A program made the position numbers and the translations under genes. Shown in pieces: positions 26,945 through 36,044 of a stretch of 36,044 nt of DNA. Position 1 is the stretch's first letter; each line of letters starts with the position of its first letter. The notes under the pieces were generated by a model. That model was not told where the DNA came from and made no database searches. It saw only the letters and a program-made list of their open reading frames with translations. Location: NCBI RefSeq assembly GCF_003043455.1, contig NZ_PZGG01000021.1:1-36044 (forward strand). The letters run 5' to 3'. This DNA comes from Staphylococcus simulans. GTDB taxonomy: Bacteria > Bacillota > Bacilli > Staphylococcales > Staphylococcaceae.

Positions 26945-26974
26945 TTGGAATTTTGAAAGCACAATGACTATACT
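26945..26974 (+). promoter_or_regulatory. possible internal promoter before cysJ
   Basis: TTGGAA (26945-26950), an 18-bp spacer, TATACT (26969-26974). The -10 lies within the stem of the terminator-like hairpin, so the two readings compete. Confidence 0.35.
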
Positions 26975-26998
26975 TGTATTAAGTGTAGATATTTTTTT
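26968..26998 (+). terminator. terminator or attenuator between cysH and cysJ
   Basis: CTATACTT (26968-26975) pairs with AAGTGTAG (26981-26988) around GTATT with one G.U pair, followed by ATATTTTTTT. It would separate cysH from the rest of the cluster unless relieved. Confidence 0.6.
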
Positions 26999-27055
26999 AA
27001 TTTCAATTCCTACTAAAAAACTAAGGATAAAATCTATCATATGGGGGGAAGACAC

Positions 27056-28891
27056 TTGAATTTATCAGCAACAAATAGTCCGTTCAACGATGAACAGGCA
27101 CAACTCATTAATCAAGCGTTATCAACATTATCAAATGACCAGAAGCTCTGGCTTAGCGGTTATTTAACGGCACATCTCCAAGATGGCACCGCAACACAAG
27201 CACCTACTTCTGGCGCAGCAGCTACACCAACGCCTGCAGCTCCAGCGCAACCGCAAGCTATAGAACCGCGTAAAGTTACTGTATTATTTGGTTCTGAATC
27301 TGGTAACGCACAGTGGGTGGCAGAATTACTTGAAAGTAAATTAAAAGAAAATGATTTTGATGCCACTCTAACTGAAATGGACCAATATAAAACGAAAGAT
27401 TTAAAAAATGTTGAAGATTTATTAATCGTAACTTCAACACATGGTGAAGGCGATCCGCCAGATAATGCGTTATCTTTCTATGAATTCTTATATGGTCGTA
27501 AAGCACCTAAATTAGAAGGTACACGTTTCTCAGTACTTGCATTAGGTGACCAATCTTATGAATTCTTCTGTCAAACTGGTAAAGATTTCGATGCTCGCTT
27601 AGAAGAGTTAGGTGCTGACCGTATTTTACCGCGTGTCGATTGTGATATTGACTTCGAAGAACTCGCAAATGAATGGATTGAAAACATTATTAATGAGTTA
27701 GGCGATCAAGAAGTGAAACAAGTTGTTCAAGAGGCACAAGATGCGCTTGTTGAAGATGCTTCTGGACCGATTTACTCAAGAACGTTTCCTTACGAAGCAG
27801 AAGTCTTAGAAAACATTAATTTAACCGGCCGTGGTTCGGATAAAGAAGTCCGCCACCTTGAATTATCATTAGAAGGTTATGGCGATGACTACGCACCAGG
27901 GGATTCTATTAATATCCTACCTGAAAACGACCCTGAACTTGTTGATGAAATTATAGATATGCAAGATTGGGTGGCTGAAAAAGATATTGCCGTGAATACA
28001 CAAGGTGACAAAATGTCATTAGAAGATGCCTTAACGTCATACTTTGAAATCACGAAATTAACAAAACCATTAATCGAAAGTGCAGCACAGCTCTTTGATA
28101 ATGAAGACTTATTAGATAGAGCCTCTGATAGTGAATGGGTGAAAGATTATATCTACGGTCGTGACTTAATCGATTTATTAAATGATTTCCCTACAGAGTC
28201 ATTACAACCAAACCAATTGCATCAGATCTTAAGAAAAATTCCTGCACGCAGTTACTCCATTTCAAGCAGTCATAAAGCAAATGAAGATGAAGTACACATT
28301 ACAGTATGTGCTGTACGTTATGAAGCACATAACCGTCAACGCTCAGGTGTCTGCAGTGTACAACTCGCAGAACGTGTAGAGCCTGGCGATAAATTAAAAG
28401 TATACTTGAAGAAAAATCCTAATTTCAAATTCCCATTCGATGAAAACACACCAGTCATCATGATTGGACCAGGTACTGGTATTGCTCCATTCCGCAGTGT
28501 TTTACAAGAACGTGAAGAATTGGATTTAACAGGCAACACATGGTTATTCTTTGGTAACCCACACTTTACAACAGACTTCTTATACCAAACTGAAATTCAA
28601 GATTGGTTGAAGAGCGGTGTCTTAGAAAAAGTAGATTTAGCCTTTTCACGTGATCAAGAAGAAAAACGTTATGTTCAGCATTTAATTGATGAAAATAGTG
28701 CAGAATTCTATGAATGGTTAAGAAATGGCGCAGCAATTTATGTCTGCGGCGACGAAAAACACATGGCGAAAGATGTACACCAAGCTATCATTCATGTATT
28801 GGAAAAAGAAGGCGGCTTATCTGAAGAAGAATCAGAAGAGTACCTATCAGAATTGAAAAAAGAAAAACGCTATCAACGTGACGTGTATTAA
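27056..28891 (+). CDS. cysJ: sulfite reductase flavoprotein subunit
   Basis: 611 residues; passes electrons from NADPH to CysI. A flavodoxin-like FMN domain begins around residue 74 (FGSESGNAQWVAE) and runs to about 205. The FAD-binding domain carries RSYSISSS (about 403-410) and the NADP-binding end carries GPGTGIAPFRS and C-terminal RYQRDVY. I start at TTG 27056 (MNLSATNSPFN), the usual CysJ start, with the GGGGGGAAG ribosome site just upstream. Reading five codons further up to an ATG would use that site as coding. It is 18 bp before cysI. Confidence 0.93.
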   Translation: MNLSATNSPFNDEQAQLINQALSTLSNDQKLWLSGYLTAHLQDGTATQAPTSGAAATPTPAAPAQPQAIEPRKVTVLFGSESGNAQWVAELLESKLKENDFDATLTEMDQYKTKDLKNVEDLLIVTSTHGEGDPPDNALSFYEFLYGRKAPKLEGTRFSVLALGDQSYEFFCQTGKDFDARLEELGADRILPRVDCDIDFEELANEWIENIINELGDQEVKQVVQEAQDALVEDASGPIYSRTFPYEAEVLENINLTGRGSDKEVRHLELSLEGYGDDYAPGDSINILPENDPELVDEIIDMQDWVAEKDIAVNTQGDKMSLEDALTSYFEITKLTKPLIESAAQLFDNEDLLDRASDSEWVKDYIYGRDLIDLLNDFPTESLQPNQLHQILRKIPARSYSISSSHKANEDEVHITVCAVRYEAHNRQRSGVCSVQLAERVEPGDKLKVYLKKNPNFKFPFDENTPVIMIGPGTGIAPFRSVLQEREELDLTGNTWLFFGNPHFTTDFLYQTEIQDWLKSGVLEKVDLAFSRDQEEKRYVQHLIDENSAEFYEWLRNGAAIYVCGDEKHMAKDVHQAIIHVLEKEGGLSEEESEEYLSELKKEKRYQRDVY

Positions 28892-28909
28892 TTTTTGAGG
28901 AGGCAAATT

Positions 28910-30616
28910 ATGGCTGAGAATAACAATGATTTATATAAAGGCTTAGATGATTTAGAACGTAATAAAGGCGAAAGCAATTATTTGCGTGGTACCATTGCAC
29001 AGGGTTTAAAAGACCCTGTGACTGGTGCTATCGCAGATGATGATACAAAATTATTAAAGTTCCACGGCAGCTATATGCAAGATGACCGTGACTTACGTCA
29101 AGAACGACGCAAACAAAAATTAGAACCCCTCTACGCATTTATGATTCGCGTACGTATCCCTGGGGGACGTGTTTCCACGGATCAATGGTTGAAATTAGAT
29201 CAATTGGCAGATGATTATGCAGGTGAACAAATTCGTTTAACGACACGTCAAACGGTACAATATCATGGAATTTTAAAACGCAACTTAAAAAAATCAATGC
29301 AAGCGATTAACGCAGCTGTTCTTGATTCCATCGCAGCGTGCGGTGACGTCAATCGTAATGTCATGTGCAACCCTAATCCCTACCAATCCGATGTGTATAG
29401 TGAAATAAATGAATACGCTGACAAAATCAGTGGACATTTATTACCAAAGACGACAGCGTATCATGAAATTTGGTTAGACGGTGAAAAAATTATCGATTCT
29501 AAACAAGAAGATCATGAACCAATGTACGGTAAAACATACTTACCACGTAAATTCAAAATCGGTATTGCGTTACCGCCTTCTAACGACATTGATGTATATT
29601 CACAAGATATCGGTTTAATCGGTATCGTTGAAAACGATGAATTAACAGGCTTTACAGTCACTGTCGGCGGCGGTATGGGTAGTAAGAATGATGATTTAAG
29701 AACACATCCTCAAGTTGGTAAAGTGTTAGGTTATATTCCTAAAGAAACAGCACCGGAAGTTTGTGAGAAAATCTTAACGATTCAACGTGACTTCGGTGAT
29801 CGTGCAGACCGTCAACAAGCACGTTTCAAATATACAGTGGAACGTAAAGGCGTGGATTGGATCCGCGAAGAATTAAATCGTCGTTTAGGTTGGGAAATTG
29901 AAGATGCGAAACCATTTGAATTTGACAGTAACGGCGACCGTTTAGGTTGGGTTGAAGGTTCTGGCAAATATCACTATACATTATTCATTCAAAATGGCCG
30001 TATTAAAGATACAGAAGACTTTAAGTTGAAAACAGCAATCAAGAAATTAGCGCAGACACATAAAGGTGAAATCCGTATGACACCGAACCAAAACCTGATT
30101 TTTGCGAATGTTGAGAAAGAAGATAAAGCCGCTATTGATGCGATTATCGAAGAGTATGGCTTAACAGATGGTAAAAATTACAGTGGTTTACGTCGTAACT
30201 CTATGGCTTGTGTGGCTTTTCCGACTTGCGGTCTTGCGATGGCAGAGTCAGAACGTTACTTACCATCTTTAGTGACGAAAATCGAAGATATTTTAGATGA
30301 ATTTGGTTTACGAGAAGAAGAAATTACGATTCGTATGACAGGTTGTCCGAACGGCTGTGCACGTCCTGCATTAGCTGAAATTGCCTTTATTGGTAAAGCA
30401 CCTGGTAAATATAACTTCTATTTAGGCGGCAGCTTTGTCGGTGAACGCTTGAATAAGTTATATAAAGAAAATATTGGAGAAGCGGAAATTTTAGAAAGCT
30501 TACGTCCTATTTTAGAACAATACAGTAAAGAGCGTGAAACAGGGGAACACTTTGGTGACTTTGTGGTACGTAAAGGTATTGTAGAAAAAGTCACAGATGG
30601 TCGTGACTTCAGATAA
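28910..30616 (+). CDS. cysI: sulfite reductase hemoprotein subunit
   Basis: 568 residues; reduces sulfite to sulfide by six electrons on a siroheme-[4Fe-4S] centre. The four cluster cysteines are at Cys434, Cys440, Cys479 and Cys483 (CVAFPTC and TGCPNGC), the same numbers as in E. coli CysI, and the siroheme-binding Arg/Lys residues around [12 protein letters not shown] are present. The ATG at 28910 has GAGGAGG 6 nt upstream. It follows cysJ closely, so the two are coupled. Confidence 0.96.
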   Translation: MAENNNDLYKGLDDLERNKGESNYLRGTIAQGLKDPVTGAIADDDTKLLKFHGSYMQDDRDLRQERRKQKLEPLYAFMIRVRIPGGRVSTDQWLKLDQLADDYAGEQIRLTTRQTVQYHGILKRNLKKSMQAINAAVLDSIAACGDVNRNVMCNPNPYQSDVYSEINEYADKISGHLLPKTTAYHEIWLDGEKIIDSKQEDHEPMYGKTYLPRKFKIGIALPPSNDIDVYSQDIGLIGIVENDELTGFTVTVGGGMGSKNDDLRTHPQVGKVLGYIPKETAPEVCEKILTIQRDFGDRADRQQARFKYTVERKGVDWIREELNRRLGWEIEDAKPFEFDSNGDRLGWVEGSGKYHYTLFIQNGRIKDTEDFKLKTAIKKLAQTHKGEIRMTPNQNLIFANVEKEDKAAIDAIIEEYGLTDGKNYSGLRRNSMACVAFPTCGLAMAESERYLPSLVTKIEDILDEFGLREEEITIRMTGCPNGCARPALAEIAFIGKAPGKYNFYLGGSFVGERLNKLYKENIGEAEILESLRPILEQYSKERETGEHFGDFVVRKGIVEKVTDGRDFR

Positions 30617-30635
30617 GCAGTCAGCATTACCTCAG

Positions 30636-30670
30636 AAAGTGACGTATCTACGCACTTGGATACGTCCTTT
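30636..30670 (+). other. hairpin between cysI and cobA
   Basis: AAAG-GACGTATC (about 30637-30648) pairs with GATACGTC-CTTT (30659-30670) as a 12-bp stem with a single bulged T. No T-run follows, so it may be a processing or mRNA-stability element rather than a terminator. Confidence 0.45.
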
Positions 30671-30719
30671 CTCCAGTAATGTTCAATATACTATCTAAAT
30701 AACACAAAGAGGTGATCGA

Positions 30720-31481
30720 ATGGGGAAAGTATATATCGTAGGCGCAGGTCCCGGAGATCCGGATTTAATCACAGTTAAAGGTGTCAAAGCCATAGAACAA
30801 GCCAATGTGATTCTATATGATCGCCTCGTTAATAAAGCACTGCTTCAATATGCGAAGCCGAATACTAGATTGATTTATTGTGGGAAAGACCCGAGTGGTT
30901 TATCGATTCCTCAAGTAGAAATCAACGCATTAATGGTGAGTTTCGCACGTAAAGGCCACACTGTAACGAGGTTGAAAGGCGGAGATCCTTTCTTGTTCGG
31001 CAGAGGTGGAGAGGAAGCGGAAGTTCTAGCAGAACATCATATTGCTTTTGAAATTGTACCTGGTATTACATCAGGTATCGCAGCACCTGCTTATGCAGGT
31101 ATTCCAGTTACACATCGAGATTATAGTTCTTCTGTCGCGTTTGTGACAGGTGTCAACAAAGAGAAAACGTTAAAAGAAGATTATTGGAAACATTTAGCAT
31201 TAGGCCCTGAAACACTGTGTATCTACATGGGTGTCAGCAGGCTGCCTGAAATCTGTCGCTTGTTAATCCGACATGGCAGACCGAAAGCCACACCTGCCGC
31301 ACTGGTTTATCAAGGGACAAGCGGTGTTCAACAAACTGCGGTCGGTACTTTAGAAACAATCGTAGATGTCGCAAAAGATTTTAAAAACCCATCGATGATT
31401 GTGATTGGTGAAGTCGTACAGTTGCGTGAGAAAATTAATTGGTTTGAATCTGTATCGGCACAAGCAGCAGCACAACAGTAA
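30720..31481 (+). CDS. cobA: uroporphyrinogen-III C-methyltransferase
   Basis: 253 residues; converts uroporphyrinogen III to precorrin-2 with two SAM molecules, the entry to siroheme needed by CysI. The SAM-binding GAGPGDPDLITVKG is at 8-21, GGDPFLFGRGGEE at about 88-100 and a VPGITSG motif at about 119-125. It is the single-domain type; the dehydrogenase/ferrochelatase step (SirC/SirB-like) is not in this window. AGAGGTG is 6 nt before the ATG. Confidence 0.93.
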   Translation: MGKVYIVGAGPGDPDLITVKGVKAIEQANVILYDRLVNKALLQYAKPNTRLIYCGKDPSGLSIPQVEINALMVSFARKGHTVTRLKGGDPFLFGRGGEEAEVLAEHHIAFEIVPGITSGIAAPAYAGIPVTHRDYSSSVAFVTGVNKEKTLKEDYWKHLALGPETLCIYMGVSRLPEICRLLIRHGRPKATPAALVYQGTSGVQQTAVGTLETIVDVAKDFKNPSMIVIGEVVQLREKINWFESVSAQAAAQQ

Positions 31482-31524
31482 ATGAACACTACTCATAAGA
31501 ATGAAATATTAAGTTCATTTTTTT
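31480..31524 (+). terminator. terminator after cobA
   Basis: AAATGAAC (31480-31487) pairs perfectly with GTTCATTT (31513-31520) over a long loop, followed by a T-run; the long loop weakens it. Confidence 0.6.
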
Positions 31525-31639
31525 AACTTTAATTCCTTGTAAACTGATAAGAATAGTATCGTCTATGCATTACACGACATAAATAATATGAAAATTCTAA
31601 CAATCGAAACTTGATTATTGAAAGAAAGGAGCAAAGACA

Positions 31640-32554
31640 ATGAAAAAACTATTAATTATTGCCTTCGTAGGTTTTTTTGCACAACTGGTTGACGGTTCCC
31701 TCGGCATGGGATTCGGCGTAACATCATCATCAATTTTGTTATCGCTTGGTTTAGCACCAGCCATTGTATCAGCGACAATCCATTTTTCTGAAATTGCGAC
31801 AACAGCAGCATCAGGTGTTTCGCACATGTCATTCTCTAACGCAGATAAGCGTTTAATACTGAAATTAGCGGTGCCGGGATCGATGGCAGCTTTCGTTGGT
31901 GCAGCGGCAGTCAGCCATCTGCATGCAGGTTTAGTCAAGCCTGTCGTTGCTTTGTTCCTGATTACCATCGGTATTTATATTTTAGTTCAATTCGCATTTA
32001 AGCGCGGACAAACTAAAAAGCTGACAAGAGGGTCAGAGTTAAGTAATAAATTTATGTTTCCGCTTGGTGCGACTGCAGGATTTTTAACAGCTATCGGCGG
32101 AGGCGGCTGGGGACCAGTCAATACTTCAGCATTGCTTGCACGTCGTGATATCAATGTCCGTCATGTCATCGGTAGTGTCTCTATCAGTGAATTTTTCGTA
32201 ACGATTGCAGCGTCGATCAGTTTCTTGATTTTCTTACCGCTTCATTTGATTAATTGGGGATTGGTACTGGCATTAAGTGTCGGCGGCGTTGCGGCGGCAC
32301 CATTTGCGGCATGGCTCGTTAAAATTATTCCAGTCAATGTCCTAGGTATTTTTGTCGGCGGTTTGATTATCTTTACAAATAGTAATACTTTATTGAACGC
32401 ATTTGGTGCACCAGGAGAAGCAATTACTATTGTGAGAATTGCAGTAGTTATCGGTTGGTTTGCATTATTATTTGTCATTTTACGCAAAGAAGGCAAGTTA
32501 CCTAATTTTTTTCACAGAAAAGAAGCAAATAAAGTTGGAAGAGTTAAACAATAA
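31640..32554 (+). CDS. TauE/SafE-family membrane permease, probable sulfate/sulfite transporter
   Basis: 304 residues with about eight hydrophobic helices in two related halves (an LVDGSLGMGFGVTSS motif near the start, and AIGGGGWGPVNTSALL near the middle), the pattern of TauE/SafE proteins. In many sulfate-assimilation operons the member next to sat is taken as the sulfate importer; in other settings it exports sulfite or sulfoacetate. Since no other sulfate permease is in the cluster, uptake is the likelier role, but that is inference. GAAAGGAGC precedes the ATG and sat follows 15 bp later. Confidence 0.8.
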   Translation: MKKLLIIAFVGFFAQLVDGSLGMGFGVTSSSILLSLGLAPAIVSATIHFSEIATTAASGVSHMSFSNADKRLILKLAVPGSMAAFVGAAAVSHLHAGLVKPVVALFLITIGIYILVQFAFKRGQTKKLTRGSELSNKFMFPLGATAGFLTAIGGGGWGPVNTSALLARRDINVRHVIGSVSISEFFVTIAASISFLIFLPLHLINWGLVLALSVGGVAAAPFAAWLVKIIPVNVLGIFVGGLIIFTNSNTLLNAFGAPGEAITIVRIAVVIGWFALLFVILRKEGKLPNFFHRKEANKVGRVKQ

Positions 32555-32569
32555 GAGGAGATGAGTTAA

Positions 32570-33769
32570 ATGGCTACAACAACACAAATTTTAGAACATA
32601 CGAATACCCCGCATGGCGGGAAGTTAATTAATCGTCAACTTGAAGGTGCAGAACGCGAAGCTTTAATCGAAGCAGCCGTTTCTTTTAAAACATTAACGTT
32701 AAACGCATGGAGTTTATCTGACTTAGAATTAATCGCAATTGGCGGTTTCAGTCCACTAACAGGATTTATGGGAGAAGCGGATTATCAAAATGTCGTTGAC
32801 AACTTACATCTTGCGGATGGAACGTTATGGAGTATTCCAATTACCTTACCAGTTAGTGAAGCGGAAGCAGATCAATATGAAATTGGGGAACAGATTGCAC
32901 TTTATGGAGAAGACCAACAATTATACGGTGTCTTAACGTTAGAAGAAAAGTATACGTACGATAAAGAAAAAGAAGCGCAAAATGTCTATGGAACGACTGA
33001 AGCAGCACATCCAGGTGTCAAAAAAGTATATGACAAAGGCAATGTGTATCTAGCCGGCCCGATTCAATTAGTGAATCGTCCAGATCATAGTGAGTTTGAA
33101 GAATTTGAATTAGATCCGATTGAAGTACGTCAAATGTTCCATGACTTAGGTTGGAAAACAGTCGTAGGTTTCCAAACACGCAACCCAGTGCACCGCGCGC
33201 ATGAGTATATTCAAAAAAGTGCGTTGGAAACAGTTGATGGTCTCTTATTGAATCCATTAGTAGGGGAAACAAAGTCTGATGATATTCCGGCAGATGTTCG
33301 TATGGAAAGCTATCAAGTGATTTTAAAGCACTATTATCCAGAAGATCGTGCACGCTTAGCTATATATCCAGCTGCGATGCGTTATGCAGGTCCTCGTGAA
33401 GCGATTCTACATGCGATTGTGCGCCAAAACTATGGCTGTACACATTTCATTGTAGGACGTGACCATGCAGGTGTGGGCGACTATTATGGTACATATGAAG
33501 CTCAAGAATTGATTACGAAATATCAAGAAGAGTTGGGTATTCATATTTTAAAATTTGAACATGCTTTCTATTGCACGAAGTGCGGTAACATGGCGACAGC
33601 GAAAACATGCCCGCATGGCGCTGAACATCATGTGCATTTAAGCGGGACAAAAGTTCGTGAAAAATTACGTAACGGAGAATCTTTACCGAAAGAATTCTCA
33701 CGCCCTGAAGTAGCTGAAGTGTTAATTCGTGGTTTACGCAGACATAGAGAACAAAACGAGGAGGCGTAA
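32570..33769 (+). CDS. sat: sulfate adenylyltransferase (ATP sulfurylase)
   Basis: 399 residues; makes APS from ATP and sulfate. The homo-oligomeric Sat fold shows the PUA-like N-terminus and the catalytic [10 protein letters not shown] motif (202-211), with [12 protein letters not shown] carrying the conserved Asp/His. A Cys-rich stretch ([17 protein letters not shown]) near residue 335 is typical of the bacterial type and may bind metal. It is 15 bp after the permease gene, behind AGAGGAGATG, and 2 bp before cysC. Confidence 0.96.
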   Translation: MATTTQILEHTNTPHGGKLINRQLEGAEREALIEAAVSFKTLTLNAWSLSDLELIAIGGFSPLTGFMGEADYQNVVDNLHLADGTLWSIPITLPVSEAEADQYEIGEQIALYGEDQQLYGVLTLEEKYTYDKEKEAQNVYGTTEAAHPGVKKVYDKGNVYLAGPIQLVNRPDHSEFEEFELDPIEVRQMFHDLGWKTVVGFQTRNPVHRAHEYIQKSALETVDGLLLNPLVGETKSDDIPADVRMESYQVILKHYYPEDRARLAIYPAAMRYAGPREAILHAIVRQNYGCTHFIVGRDHAGVGDYYGTYEAQELITKYQEELGIHILKFEHAFYCTKCGNMATAKTCPHGAEHHVHLSGTKVREKLRNGESLPKEFSRPEVAEVLIRGLRRHREQNEEA

Positions 33770-33771
33770 CG

Positions 33772-34371
33772 ATGACAAAATCGCAAAATATTACATGGCA
33801 TGATTCAGAAGTAACGAAAACAGAACGTCAAGCTCAAAATGGACACAAGAGTGTGGTTCTATGGTTCACTGGTTTATCAGGTTCAGGTAAGTCTACTATC
33901 AGTGTTGCTTTAGAAAAAGCATTATTTGAACGTCGTATACATGCGTATCGTTTAGATGGAGATAATATCCGTCATGGTTTAAATAATAACCTTGGTTTCA
34001 GTCCAGAAGACCGTAAAGAAAATATCCGTCGTATCGGCGAAGTCAGCAAACTGTTAGCGGATGCAGGGCTGATTACGTTAACTGCGTTTATTTCACCGTA
34101 TCGTGAAGATCGTGACCGTGTCCGTGACATTCTAGAAGATGGCGAATTCATTGAAGTTTATGCGAAAGCTAGTGTTGAAACGTGTGAACAACGTGACCCG
34201 AAACAGTTGTATAAAAAAGCACGTGCTGGCGAAATTAAAAACTTTACTGGTATTGATGCGCCATATGAAGCGCCTGAACATGCGGAGATTGTCGTAGATA
34301 CAGAGACGACGTCTGTGGAAGAAGCGGTTCAACAGATTCTAGACTATTTAGAAGAAAAACAAATTATTTAA
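33772..34371 (+). CDS. cysC: adenylyl-sulfate kinase
   Basis: 199 residues; phosphorylates APS to PAPS. Walker A GLSGSGKS at 34-41, the DGDNIRHGL substrate loop at about 62-70, [12 protein letters not shown] and the [10 protein letters not shown] lid motif are all present. It starts 2 bp after the sat stop, so translation is probably coupled. With the Fe-S CysH, the cell has both APS- and PAPS-type features. Confidence 0.96.
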   Translation: MTKSQNITWHDSEVTKTERQAQNGHKSVVLWFTGLSGSGKSTISVALEKALFERRIHAYRLDGDNIRHGLNNNLGFSPEDRKENIRRIGEVSKLLADAGLITLTAFISPYREDRDRVRDILEDGEFIEVYAKASVETCEQRDPKQLYKKARAGEIKNFTGIDAPYEAPEHAEIVVDTETTSVEEAVQQILDYLEEKQII

Positions 34372-34377
34372 CTAGTA

Positions 34378-34411
34378 AGCACACACAACCCTCAAATTGT
34401 GTGTGCTTTTT
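34378..34411 (+). terminator. terminator of the sulfate cluster
   Basis: AGCACACACAA (34378-34388) pairs perfectly with TTGTGTGTGCT (34397-34407), followed by Ts. Confidence 0.9.
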
Positions 34412-34436
34412 GAGTGGTTATTATTCCAGTTAAGTT

Positions 34437-34465
34437 TTGCGATTATTCTGAATTTGAATTAAAAT
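34437..34465 (+). promoter_or_regulatory. promoter of the acetoin reductase gene
   Basis: TTGCGA (34437-34442), a 17-bp spacer and TAAAAT (34460-34465), about 45 bp before the start codon. No Rex-like box was found beside it. Confidence 0.55.
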
Positions 34466-34480
34466 AGAAGTGTACAATAA

Positions 34481-35293
<813 letters not shown>

Positions 35294-35304
35294 TACAAGA
35301 CATA

Positions 35305-35347
35305 AGAAAAGGCAAGTGCACCTATACAGGACACTTGCCTTCTTTTT
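35305..35347. terminator. bidirectional terminator between butA and thioesterase genes
   Basis: AGGCAAGTG (from 35310) pairs with CACTTGCCT (to 35340), with A-rich and T-rich flanks; the genes converge. Confidence 0.85.
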
Positions 35348-35816
35348 ATTTTCTAGGAATGCCAATCGCATGGCCGAGTTGTTTTGGTGTTTCAAATTCC
35401 CCTTGTTCCTCATAGTATGTTTTGATGTTATCAAAAACAAAATCTGGGAATGCACTACTGCGACGTTGTTTGTTATCAATGGCCATCATGATGACTTCAT
35501 ACGTTGCAGTCGGCACTTGATCTTGGTTGAACATCTTTAAAAAGAAATGTACACGCTTATGATCGTAGTCATAAACATAAACTTCTACCGTAAATGTTTC
35601 ATCCAGCAACATTTCTTTTAAGTAAGTGATATGTGCTTCTAAATTAAAAATTGTCGTATCATGCTGTTGTCGGTAATCAATCGAGAACCCCATTTTCGCA
35701 AAGAAACCAACAACTGCATCACTGAAAATTGAAAAATACTGTGCATCATGTAAGTGTTGGTTGTGATCAATCCAAGAAGGATGCACCTTATCTTCATAAG
35801 TATAAATGTACCCCAT
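35346..35816 (-). CDS. hotdog-fold acyl-CoA thioesterase (4HBT/FadM-YbgC type)
   Basis: 156 residues with the hotdog plan: VHPSWIDHNQHLHDAQYFSIFSDA (about 11-34) holds the conserved Asp/His-Asn motif of the 4HBT family before the long helix, then FNLEAHITYLKEMLLDETFTVEVYVYDYDHKRVHFFLKMF forms the central strands. It likely hydrolyses an acyl-CoA thioester; the acyl chain is unknown. Related thioesterases occur in carnitine and betaine metabolism, but no such genes are next to it. The start ATG has GGGGGAAA upstream (plus-strand TTTCCCCC at 35823-35830). Confidence 0.8.
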   Translation of the reverse strand: MGYIYTYEDKVHPSWIDHNQHLHDAQYFSIFSDAVVGFFAKMGFSIDYRQQHDTTIFNLEAHITYLKEMLLDETFTVEVYVYDYDHKRVHFFLKMFNQDQVPTATYEVIMMAIDNKQRRSSAFPDFVFDNIKTYYEEQGEFETPKQLGHAIGIPRK

Positions 35817-35847
35817 ATTTAATTTCCCCCTTTAATACATATAATAG

Positions 35848-36044
35848 CAGTGTATCACATTAACGAAATTAGACGTATCATCTATAGAGTATGATGACGT
35901 TCATCATGAAGTGACTAAAGCAGGTAAACTTAATCAAGAAGAATCGCTTTCATAAATGAAATAGATTTGAATTGTTAATCAATTAAAGGAAGACGAAATC
36001 AATCATTTTGAAAAATGGAAGTTATCATTGAACAAGTATAATAT
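35848..36044 (+). pseudogene. possible coding remnant at the window edge
   Basis: Two adjacent open stretches in different frames have protein-like composition. 35848-35955 reads ...YDDVHHEVTKAGKLNQEES..., ending at TAA; it has no start codon. 35971-36044 reads ...QLKEDEINHFEKWKLSLN... and runs off the window, also with no start. They may be parts of one decayed gene, or the second may be a gene continuing past the edge. I do not recognise either. Confidence 0.25.

Noticed and set aside
34378-34411. Rex operator (TTGTG...CACAA-like) before butA
   Set aside because: The ACACACAA/TTGTGTGT arms are the terminator of the sulfate cluster and lie upstream of the butA promoter.

Overview
The window is low-GC Firmicute DNA and almost certainly from a Staphylococcus. 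The evidence is the close match, in length and residues, of AhpC, AhpF, GuaB and GuaA to the staphylococcal proteins, and the gene order ahpF-ahpC ... nfrA-tcyP ... xpt-pbuX-guaB-guaA, which I recall as conserved in S. aureus. A full assimilatory sulfate-reduction cluster (26.2-34.4 kb) argues against S. aureus itself and for a coagulase-negative species, perhaps of the S. carnosus/simulans type; that species guess is inference. I see no rRNA, tRNA, CRISPR array, intact insertion sequence or phage.

Layout. 0.2-4.5 kb: histidine phosphatase, M20 deacylase, AhpD-like protein, lipoprotein, PAP2 phosphatase and a small membrane protein. 4.6-8.8 kb: peroxide/redox block with ahpC-ahpF behind a good sigma-A promoter and a PerR-type box, a fumarylacetoacetate-hydrolase-fold protein, and the nitroreductase nfrA. 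8.9-12.9 kb: cystine importer tcyP, a helix-turn-helix/coiled-coil protein with tandem palindromes at its promoter, a GNAT-like protein and a YflT-type stress protein with a SigB-like promoter. 13.1-18.6 kb: guanine riboswitch and xpt-pbuX-guaB-guaA (purine salvage and GMP synthesis). 18.6-25.9 kb: an accessory-looking stretch with a decayed second copy of the guaA 3' end, a catE-like gene behind a QsrR-type operator, an orphan PTS IIC, chromate transporter, Nudix hydrolase, secreted helical protein, and a glycosyltransferase with cell-wall-type repeats. 26.1-34.4 kb: cysH-cysJ-cysI-cobA-tauE-sat-cysC. 34.5-36.0 kb: acetoin/diacetyl reductase, a hotdog thioesterase, and possible gene debris at the right edge.

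How the genes work together. The sulfur cluster runs sulfate (TauE/SafE permease, inferred) -> APS (Sat) -> PAPS (CysC) -> sulfite (CysH) -> sulfide (CysJI), with CobA supplying a siroheme precursor; hairpins split it into segments. TcyP imports the end product's oxidised form. The xpt operon is a classic riboswitch-controlled purine salvage unit, but the aptamer and the only convincing terminator are about 350 nt apart, with short open frames between them.

The observations I rate highest are: (1) the stretched xpt leader; (2) the duplicated, decayed guaA terminus, which looks like the scar of an element once integrated at guaA; (3) the HTH/coiled-coil protein with tandem palindromes on its own promoter, organised like a single-protein plasmid partition system; (4) the glycosyltransferase fused to two GTPR/ITAN repeats without a signal peptide; (5) the segmented cys operon with unexplained dyads.
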